Source: Selaginella moellendorffii (taxonomy: Eukaryota > Streptophyta > Lycopodiopsida > Selaginellales > Selaginellaceae). From it: a DNA stretch of 64,000 nucleotides. Of the stretch, positions 1 through 8,044 are shown one piece after another. The stretch is from NCBI RefSeq assembly GCF_000143415.4, contig NW_003314263.1:2010749-2074748 (forward strand), in the 5' to 3' direction. The notes under the pieces were generated by a model that worked only from the letters and a program-made list of their open reading frames with translations, made no database searches and was not told where the DNA came from. Both the position numbers and the translations under genes were made by a program. The stretch's first letter is position 1. Every line of letters starts with the position of its first letter.

Positions 1-166
1 CGCGCTCCTGTATATAAGCTAGGGTTTTTGGGCTAATTGATATGCTAAATAACTTTTCAAAAAGTTCAAATCCAAGAGCTTACATATTTAGGGCAGTGAT
101 TAATTTATAGTATCTGCAAATGTTGTCCACATTTTTTATATTCCCTTTCCATATTCGAAACACTCA
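1..166 (+). repeat. 5' LTR of outer element (right part only)
   Basis: Bases 8-44 and 128-166 match 10702-10778 closely (shared blocks tatataagctagggttttt and atattccctttccatatt). Between them this copy has about 85 bases that the 3' LTR lacks, so one LTR has gained or lost a segment. The copy ends in CA at 166. The start of the LTR lies outside the window. Confidence 0.8.
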
Positions 167-401
167 TATTGGTGGAAATGAGGGGTAACTTTGATTGTCT
201 CTGAGGAGTGCTTGGATTTGGGATTTTGGTTTAGATTTAGCTTTTGCATTATCTAAATCTAGCTTTTTCCATTTCCTTCCTTTTGTTCTTTTCTTTCAGA
301 ATTTTGGTTTAAATTTAGCTTTTTGCATTGTCTAGATCTACTATTTCCTTCTAGCTTTTTGTCATTTCTCTTTTTTTGCTCTTTCTTTTTCATTTGTCTC
401 C

Positions 402-1333
402 ATGGCAGATCAACAATCTCCTCCTTTGACTCTGGAGCAACAGTTGGTACAATTGCTTGATGTTATGCGCTTGCAATTGAACAACCAAACTCAGTTAATG
501 GCGGCGTTCATGGCACATGGTACAACTCCTTTTACTCTTGGTGCCAATCCTCATGTTCGGCCGGAGTTCTTTCACGGGAATCTTGGGGATGATGTGTACC
601 ATTGGTTCGATCACTTCACAGTGATTGCCATATATCATCTTGGGATGATGCTCGACGTTTGCATGATTTTCCCATGTGTCTCCAAGGGACGGTGTTGCAG
701 TGGTACAACAGTTTGAGCGCAGCCACTCGTGGGGATTGGAGTGTTCTTCCGGACGTCTTCAAATGCGCCTTTGGACATACCGATGACTGTGATGATGCCT
801 TCCAACAATTGCATCATCTTTGCCAAGGGCCATCTGAGTTAGTGATGCAATTTAGTGTTCGTTTCTGAAGTCTTTTGCTTCGTGTGGAGCCAAATATGTC
901 GGAGCGGATCAAGCTAGGAATGTTGTGGCTAGCACTTCATCAAGACCTTGTCGAACTTGTGCATGCAATTGCTCCTGCCACCCTTGACGATGCTCTTTGC
1001 TTGGCACAACCTTATGAGACGTTGCCTCTTCCACTTCTCACTGCACGTCCTTCAGCTCCTCTTCCTATAGGTGATGGTCTTGTTCCAATGGAGGTTGATG
1101 CTGCTGCTGCTCGAGTCCAAGGACAAGGGCGAGGACGTGGTCATGGCTGTGATGTTCACTGCTGGGCGTGTGACAAAGTTGGTCATACTTATCAGTGTTG
1201 TCGGCATTTTCCGGATTGGCAATCTCCATTTATTGGGTGGAGACCTTGGCATCAGCAACGTCCCATTGATGCTACTACAATGGAAGGTTTGGACACCGAG
1301 ATGCATCTGGGAAGTAAGGAGTCATGCGAGTAA
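402..1333 (+). pseudogene. gag of outer Ty3/gypsy element, frameshifted
   Basis: The reading starts at an ATG at 402 (MADQQSPPLTLEQQ). It moves to a second frame near 600-700 (WDDARRLHDFPMCLQGTVLQ) and to a third after a stop at about 866. The last part, from 875, has capsid-like helices and a CCHC zinc knuckle (CWACDKVGHTYQC). The knuckle identifies it as a retroelement nucleocapsid, and the position just after the LTR and leader fits gag. At least two frame disruptions make it non-functional. Confidence 0.8.
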
Positions 1334-1472
1334 CGAAGGGACCTTGCGCGAATAAGTCAGTGACCCCTCCATCTTTCTTTCGGGAGTATCATCAAGGGGT
1401 TCACTCGGCACTAGTTCATCTAGTGTTTACTTTGCAAGCTTGTTTTTATAACAAGAGGTCTCTTATTATTCT

Positions 1473-2452
1473 CTCTATGTTGGTTGATACAAGTTCGAGT
1501 TTATCTTCTATTGCTCGACCTGTTGCCACATGTTGCCGTCTACACTTGCGTCATGCAGCGGAACCAATTTTCATTCTTTATGGCAACGACCGTACACATG
1601 CATGTGCACGGGATGAGGTGGACCTAGTTGTGTGTGTGGGTGATCTCGAGCTTGAGTTGCAATCATTGCAGGTGGTGCCAAGTCAAGCTTTTGACCTCAT
1701 TTTTAGTATAAATTGGTTGCAACGCAATTATGCCAAGTGTGACTTTAAGGCTTCTCTCCCTTGTCTCATACTTCTTTATGTTTCATCCATTCTTCTCACT
1801 TTTGTCCTCTACTTTTACTTCTACTTCCATTACTTTTGTTCCTCCATTATTTCCCTCTATGTTTCCGTCTTGTTTTGCTCTTCCCTTTTCCGATCCCTTC
1901 GACAATCTTTGTGTTGCAGCGGTTGACTGGCTCATAAAGGAATATTTTGATTTCTTTGAATTTGACCTATCATCTGGGGCCAAGATTGCTACATGTCATC
2001 CAATTCCAACCGGGGATGCTTGTCTAATAAAGGTTCATGTTCGTCGTCAGTCACCCAAGGAGATTAAGATTTTGCGTGCAAACGTAAAGGAGATGTTGGA
2101 AGAGGGTGTTATTCGGAAGTCGCAGAGTCCTTGGGTATGTGAACCTTATGTGATGAAGGCTGATGGGAGTATTCGTTTCTACATTGACTATCATCCGTTA
2201 AACAAAGTGACGATCCCGGATATGTACCCTCTTCCTCACACTGCTAATCTCTTGGATCGTCTAAAGTGAAGTTGTTGGTTCACCAAGGTGGATCTTGCTT
2301 CTGGGTATTGGCAAGTACCGATGGCCGAAGAAGATATTCCTAAGACTGCTTTTCATACACCATTTGATTTATACGAGTTTTTGGTGATGCCGTTTGGTTT
2401 GAACAATGCTTCAGCAACTTTCCAGCGGATGATGGACAAGGTTCTTTGCGAT
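1473..2452 (+). pseudogene. pol of outer element, part 1: protease and N-terminal reverse transcriptase
   Basis: A protease-like motif (MLVDTSSSLSSIA) lies near 1480-1515, with Ser where Gly is usual in the DTG triad. A reverse-transcriptase start follows: the LEEGVIRKSQSPW region near 2095 and DYHPLNKVTIPDMYPLP near 2188. A TGA at about 2267 breaks the frame before [16 protein letters not shown] and [18 protein letters not shown]. The reading stops at 2452, exactly at the nested insertion, and resumes at 8045 in the same frame, so the interruption is an insertion and not a deletion. Confidence 0.85.
2448..2452. repeat. Target site duplication (left copy), gcgat
   Basis: The five bases gcgat precede the TG of the inner element's left LTR. 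The same five bases follow its right LTR at 8040-8044. Five bases is the usual size for Ty3/gypsy integration. Taking out the insert plus one copy restores a continuous reverse-transcriptase reading across the site. Confidence 0.93.
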
Positions 2453-2839
2453 TGTCAAGACCCCTGACAAAATCAAGATTGGAAAATGCAAAAAGACAAA
2501 GAGAAAAGCTAGTGGAAACAAAGAAGAGGCCTTAGACTGGCGTTGATTCAGATTGTGGAGAAATGGAACAAGGCTAACCTATATATACTATAGGTTGATG
2601 AAGCTCCACCACTCTTGGATCGAGGACGGCCTAAATATAGCTGAGGTCGAGGAGGCACCACATCATCATCAGGAATGTGGCTCGAGACTCAGGAATCGGG
2701 AAGTGTCTCGAGAGTCAGGAATAGGAAAGTGTCTCGAGAGTCAGAAATAGGGAAGTGTCTCGAGAGTCAGGAATGTGGTCTGCAGGTCAGGAATCCGGCG
2801 AGAGTCAGGAATGTGACAAGAATTGGGGGATTCCTGACA
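2453..2839 (-). repeat. 3' LTR of the inner chromovirus
   Basis: The LTR begins TGTCAAGACC and ends TTCCTGACA on the plus strand. It aligns over its whole length with 7653-8039. It contains a TATA-like stretch, the 15-base segment at 2543-2557 that matches the transcript-start segment of the other LTR, and a minisatellite of roughly 26-bp units at about 2671-2800. Confidence 0.95.
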
Positions 2840-2853
2840 GCACCCCCTCCTCA
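2840..2853 (-). other. Polypurine tract of the inner element
   Basis: On the minus strand the bases next to the 3' LTR read GAGGAGGGGGTGC. A purine-rich run here primes plus-strand DNA synthesis in LTR retroelements. The pol stop codon (2851-2853) overlaps it. Confidence 0.8.
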
Positions 2854-5800
2854 AGAACGAGTGGAATGAGGATGTGAACAAGAACGAAGAGGAGGATGAG
2901 ATGAGCGGCGAGGGATGGGAAATGGAGAAAAAGAATGAGGACTGGGACGAGAAGGATAGCGGCGGTGGAAGTCCTGAACAAGGTCAGGAGAATGAAGCAG
3001 GTTGTCTGCAGGTTCCCAAGTGCGTTCCTCAGGTCCGTAACCCTTCCAGTCCACCAGATAGTAGAGTTTACATCGTGAAATCTTGGAATCAAGGATGTCC
3101 TGAACCTCGTACTCAGACCCATCCTCGAGCTGCACTGGTGGAGGCAGAGGAATGACCCGATTTGGAATAGGACTGGGAATATAAGGCTCAAGGAGAGAGG
3201 AGTGAAAAACGGGGTGAATTTGATATGAGGAAGGAAGTGCAAGGCAATAAGTGACAGGATTAATGATGGCAGTGATAGGGAAAGGACCAAGGCGTTTGAA
3301 ATCGAGTTTTGGACAGGGCCTGGTGGTGGAGATATTTCGCCTGAGGAGCCAGTCTTTATCCCCGATATTGTAAGGGGGACAATCCTGACGATGGACATTG
3401 GCAAATGTTTTATGAAATTCCTGAGCACGATGGAGGTGGAAGGAGATGTAGTTGTGGATTTCCTGGAGGTTGGAGATAAATGCCTCAGAGCGGGGATTTG
3501 AACGAGAGGATTTAGATGGAGAGGGAAGTGAGAGATTGAATCGGGGATTTCGGCCAGAGTTCGCAAAGAAGGGGGAAACTCGAAGAGAGGAGTGAACAGA
3601 GTTGTTATAGGAGAACTCAGCAAGGGGAAGGATATCGAACCAGTTATCCTGATGATAGTTGATGAAGCACCTCAAGAATTGTTCCAACATCTGAATCGTT
3701 CGCTCGGACTGCCCATCAGTTTGAGGATGATATGCCGAAGAGAGGTTGGCCTTCACTCCAAGCAGCTGCAAAAACTGTTGCCAGAAATGAGAGATGAACT
3801 GAGGCCCCCGATCCGAAACCACATCTGTAGGAATCCCATGAAGTCGGAAAATTTCCCTGAATACCAGTTTTGCCATGTCCTCGCCCGAAAACTCCTTGGT
3901 ACATGGCAAGAAGTGCGCCATCTTTGTGAAGCGATCCACCACGACTAAAATGCTGTTGAAGCCTCCAGAACTCGGAAGATCACTCAAGAAATCCATGGAG
4001 ATGGATTCCCAAGGACCTGAAGGGACCGGAAGGGAACGAAGCAAACCTGAAGGAAGGTGGCGAGGTACCTTATTCCGGGCACAAGTGTCACAGGAGGTAA
4101 CAAAAACTTTGATGTAGTCGTCCATGTGAGGCCACCAAAAGTCCCGTGCAACTAGCTCATAGGTTTTCGCAATGCCAAAGTGACCAGCAGTCGGGCTATC
4201 GTGGCACGCCATCAGGACCAACCTTCGAGCATCACCTTCAGGAACGTAAAGCTGCTCCCCACGGTACAATAAGCCATCTAAGAACTCGAACTCGTCAAAT
4301 CGCCGGCAGTCGGGAGTCATTGGGTGTCCAGCCTGAAGATGGGGGAAAATGTCGCAAGCGAGATCATCGGATTGAAGATCGTTTCTGATTGCATCCATCA
4401 AGGAGGAGTCCTGAGGGGCCAGGGAAATTGCCATAACTTGAAGCCGATCAAGACCGAGGATAACTTGATCCTGTTGATCGAAGGCAGGATTACCAGGCCT
4501 GAGACTGAGATAGGAGCGCCTTGAAAGAGCATCAGGAAGGCCTTGAAACTTTCCAGGTCTGTACTTGATAACAAAGTCAAACCGACTCAGGAATTGTGCC
4601 CACCTTGCTTGACGACGGCTTAAAACTCGGGAAGTGGCAAAGTACTCGAGATTTTTGTGATCCGTCCAGACTGTTGTTTGATGGCTCGCCCCCTCCAAGA
4701 AACGGTGCCACTCTCCAAAGGAATCCACAATGGCAAGGAGCTCCTTGTCGTGGATTTCGTAATTGATCTCCGCAGGCTGGAATTTCCGAGAATGGAAAGC
4801 GACCGGATGAAGTTCGTGATCCGCTCCGAGTTGAGACAGCACAGCACCAATGGCAAAGTCGGAGGCATCAGCCTTGATGAAGAAAGGTTGTGAGGAATCA
4901 GCATGGATCAAGATAGGAGCAGAACTGAAGGCCGCCTTGAGTGTGTCGAAGGCCTGCTGGGTAGCAGCAGACCAAGAGAAGGGAACATCCTTGCAAGTGA
5001 GATGTGTGAGAGGAAGGACAATGTCAGAGTAGTGATCAATGAATTTGCGGTAGAAGTTGGCGAAGCCAAGGAAAACTTGAACGTCCGACATTGATTGTGG
5101 AGGCTCCCATTCGAGAATAGTCTTGACTTTGGCAGGATCCATCGTGATACCCTCAGGAGTGACAATGTACCCAAGGAACTCCACAGACTGCTGATCAAAG
5201 GAACATTTCTCAAGCTTCGCGTATAGGCCGTGTTCTCGCAGCTTCGCTAGCACCTTGCAAACATGTTCGTCATGCTCCTCCTGAGTTTTTGAGTAGATGA
5301 GGATGTCATCGAGATAGACGATCACCATCTAATCAAGAAACTCCCGAAAGACGTCGTTTGCCATGTGTTGGAAAACTGCTGGAGCATTTGTCAAGCCAAA
5401 TGGCATGACAGTGTACTCAAAGTGGCCATAGCGGGTTCGAAACGCAGTCTTCCATTCATCACCAGGCCGGATCCGGATCAGGTTGTATGCTCCACGGAGG
5501 TCGATCTTGGTGAAGAAGCAGACACCGCCGATGCGTTCCAACAGGTCCGAGATCAGGGGCAGTGGATAACGGTTCCAAACAGTCACCTTGTTCAAACCTC
5601 AGTAGTCGATGACTAGCCGCAAGCTCCCATCCTTCTTCTTGACAAAGAAGATAGGCGCTCCAGCCGGGGACTATGAATGCTGAATGTAGCCCGAGGTAAG
5701 GTTCTCATCCACGTACTCTTTGAGGGCCTTAAGCTCGGACGGGGATAACCCATAGATAGGCCCCCACGGAGGTGATGCTCCTTCCTGTAAATCAATGGGA

Positions 5801-6675
5801 CAATCATAAAGCCAATGAACAGGCAGTACACTAGCTTTTTTCTTGTCAAACACATCCCCAAAATCATGATACTTCTCAGGAAGACTGACAGGAGAAACAT
5901 GCAAAGCAAAAAGAAAAAGAGGTTCTTCATGAAGGAGTTCTTTCATAGTGATTGTGGAGATAGGAGGAGGCATACGACTAAATGGAATGATGAGACGAGA
6001 ATACGGTCCAGTGTAAGATGGAAGAGAGGAAAAAGAAGAGGGTGAAAACTTTATAGAGTCAGGAACAGAACCCCAATTTGAGTTTAGGGAACTTTTCCTG
6101 ATTCGGACTCGATGAACAGCAGGGGAAGCTGTGGGAGAGATGAGCTGTAATTCCTTCCAATAGATCTGAGGCTGATGTAGTTGGAACCAAGGAAGACTGA
6201 GCACCACAGAGGAGGACTTGCTGTTGATGATGTTGAAGGCGATATCGGTGACGGTGGACCCGATGTTTACTCGAACGGGCAACGTTTCCCTAAGTCCCGA
6301 AGATGGAGACACAAAATGCCCGCCGATGCCTTCAACCCTCAAATCCCGTATGGTAGGAGAAAGAGGAACGTGATGTCAGGCAGCAAAGTCCGTGTCCATG
6401 AAGCAGGAAGTTGCACCTGAGTCCAGTAATGCCAGAGCCTTGAGTCCTGATTGTCCGGTGAAAGAAAGGAGACATGGGACGCGAAAGTTGCGGGAATTGG
6501 TGGTGGCTTTGATGAAAGGTGGTGAAGAGCTTGATAAAGAAGAAAAGTGATTTTTATTCGGGGAGTCCAAACAGATAGCTCCTACTCTGTTTGGACAGGG
6601 TCGTTTCCCAACTGCAATAGAGGTGGACTTTGAGGCAGAGTGAACTCGAGCAGTCGAGGAGGCTTCTTGGGACAT
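2851..6675 (-). pseudogene. pol of inner chromovirus: protease, RT, RNase H, integrase, chromodomain
   Basis: One frame runs from about 6675 to 2851, broken by four stops (TGA at 6376, TAG at 5671, TGA near 5599, TAG at 5329). Domains in order are protease (ALALLDSGATSCFMD), RT ([21 protein letters not shown], then VYLDDILIYS right after the 5329 stop), RNase H (FFIKADASDFAIGAVLSQ), an integrase HHCC zinc-binding region (CDTCARNK), a DDE core (DRGPQF, YHPQTDGQSER) and a chromodomain (YLVDWKGYGPEERTWEP) near the C-terminus. The chromodomain of this family is known to steer integration to heterochromatin. The stops look like C-to-T or G-to-A changes, so the copy seems to have decayed by point mutation. 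Confidence 0.93.
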
Positions 6676-7553
6676 ACAGCTACTTTGTGATTAGGATCAG
6701 CACAATAGAAGCAAAGATTATGAGATATTTGATGTTGCTTCTCAGCAAGACTCAACTTCCCTCTAATGAGTCGGGGAGTACCAGAAATATCCATTGGAAC
6801 CGGAGCAGTAGGTTCAGGAGTATGCCCCGAAGACTCAAGCTGGGATTCCTGAGTCTGGGACGGAAAAACAGCGGCACGGCGACTTTCCTGACGACGTTCA
6901 AAGAGACGATTGTCACATCGAACAGCTTTGTTGATGGCATCCGACAGGTCCTTGGGATCCTCCATGGTGAGCAACAAATCCTTGACACCGTTGTTGAGGC
7001 CGAAACAAAATTGGTCAATCAGGGCCCGCTCATCCCACTGAGTGTCCAAAGCAAGGAGTTGGAACTCTGCAACGTAGATTGAGGCAGGACGAGACCCCTG
7101 AGAGAGACGTCTCATCTTTGTGGTAGCAGCCCGAACCCGATCCGTCTCGCCAAAACATGCTTCGAGCTTCTCTTTGAACAATTGAAGATCCATCAGCTCT
7201 GGAACCACGACCCCTTTCATGCTCTTCTCCAAAAGAGGAGAAAACCATGACAAAGTTGCACCTTCGAGCAATGTCCCAATTGCGCCGATTTGAGACTCGG
7301 GAGTAGGGTACCGCCGATGTTGAAATGCGAAGATCAACTCCATCTGGTTCAGGAATCCGCGAAGCTCCAAACGCTTGCCTGAAAATTTCGCCAGGAAGCT
7401 CACCTTCGGTTCAGGAACTTTGCTGGATCCTTGAGCCGAAAGTGAAGCAAGCTCCTACTGCATGCAAAGAAGGGTCGCCTTCAGCTTGGTATTCTCAGAC
7501 TGGATTTTTGCAAGGACTTCAGCAAAGAAATCAGGATGGCTTGGAGACTCCAT
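6582..7553 (-). pseudogene. gag of inner chromovirus with one in-frame stop
   Basis: The best start is the ATG at 7553 (MESPSHPDFFAEVLAK). It gives a short coiled N-terminus and then a TAG at codon 33 (7455-7457), after which the frame stays open to 6582. The protein has a Ty3-type capsid region (GTLLEGATLSWFSPLLE) and one CCHC zinc knuckle (CFYCADPNHKVAVC). It overlaps the start of the pol frame (6675) by about 90 bases, and pol lies in the -1 frame. Apart from the TAG the gag is intact. An alternative is that translation starts at an internal non-ATG codon near 7403. Confidence 0.85.
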
Positions 7554-7635
7554 TGGCAAAAAGAAAGGAAAAAGGGGGAAAAAAAGGCAAAGGTAATCAA
7601 ACAATCAAAACGAGTTAAATCAAAAAACGAAAAAA

Positions 7636-7650
7636 CACAATCTGAATCAA
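7636..7650 (-). other. Primer-binding position of inner element, complementary to its own transcript start
   Basis: On the minus (sense) strand the 15 bases beginning 2 nt after the 5' LTR read TTGATTCAGATTGTG. They are the exact reverse complement of the sense-strand bases at 7743-7757 inside the 5' LTR. I see no match to the usual initiator-methionine tRNA primer site (TGGTATCAGA). The pairing would let the 5' end of the RNA fold back over 92 bases and prime reverse transcription. This is known for the Tf1/sushi retrotransposon group. Its use here is inferred. Confidence 0.75.
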
Positions 7651-7779
7651 ACTGTCAAGACCCCTGACAAGATCAAGATTGGAAAATGCAAAAAGACAAA
7701 GAGAAAAGCTAGTGGAAACAAAGAAGAGGCCTTAGACTGGCATTGATTCAGATTGTGGAGAAATGGAACAAGGCTAACC

Positions 7780-7787
7780 TATATATA
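7780..7787 (-). promoter_or_regulatory. TATA box of the inner LTR promoter
   Basis: The minus strand reads TATATATA within cctatagtatatataggt. The first T (7787) lies 30 bp upstream of 7757, the base where the 15-nt self-complementary segment starts. A TATA-to-start spacing near 30 bp is normal for RNA polymerase II, so the RNA should begin at or within a few bases of that segment. The same sequence is in the other LTR. Confidence 0.7.
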
Positions 7788-7869
7788 CTATAGGTTGATG
7801 AAGCTCCACCACTCTTGGATTGAGGATGGCCTAAATATAGCTGAGGTCGAGGAGGCGCCACATCATCAT

Positions 7870-8030
7870 CAGGAATGTGGCTCGAGACTCAGGAATCGGG
7901 AAGTGTCTCGAGAGTCAGGAATAGGAAAGTGTCTCGAGAGTCAGGAATAGGGAAGTGTCTCGAGAGTCAGGAATGTGGTCTGCAGGTCAGGAATCTGGCG
8001 AGAGTCAGGAATGTGGCAAGAATTGGGGGA
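7870..8030 (-). repeat. Minisatellite in U3 of inner LTR (about 26-bp units)
   Basis: Three close copies and several degenerate copies of a unit like aggaatagggaagtgtctcg plus agagtc lie upstream of the TATA box. The other LTR carries the same array at about 2671-2830. Direct repeats in U3 often act as promoter or enhancer elements in plant retrotransposons. That role is inferred here. Confidence 0.8.
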
Positions 8031-8039
8031 TTCCTGACT

Positions 8040-8044
8040 GCGAT
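8040..8044. repeat. Target site duplication (right copy), gcgat
   Basis: This is the right copy of the 5-bp duplication at 2448-2452. The outer element's reverse transcriptase resumes directly after it. Confidence 0.93.

Larger units (their letters stand above)
2453..8039 (-). mobile_element. Nested Ty3/gypsy chromovirus (minus strand), full length with two LTRs
   Basis: A 5587-bp element has 387-bp LTRs at both ends (2453-2839 and 7653-8039), a gcgat target duplication, a purine-rich tract beside the 3' LTR, and minus-strand gag and pol. Pol contains protease, reverse transcriptase, RNase H, integrase and a C-terminal chromodomain, which places it among the chromoviruses. I counted nine differences between the LTRs, about 2.3 percent, so the insertion is fairly young. 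Five in-frame stops mean this copy is not autonomous. The primer-binding position is unusual and is described separately. Confidence 0.95.
7653..8039 (-). repeat. 5' LTR of the inner chromovirus
   Basis: This copy has the same 387-bp length as 2453-2839. The differences I see are almost all transitions (a/g or c/t), plus a terminal a-to-t change at 8039. Read on the minus strand, U3 holds the minisatellite, then a TATA box at 7780-7787, then the predicted R-U5 of about 105 bases. Confidence 0.95.
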
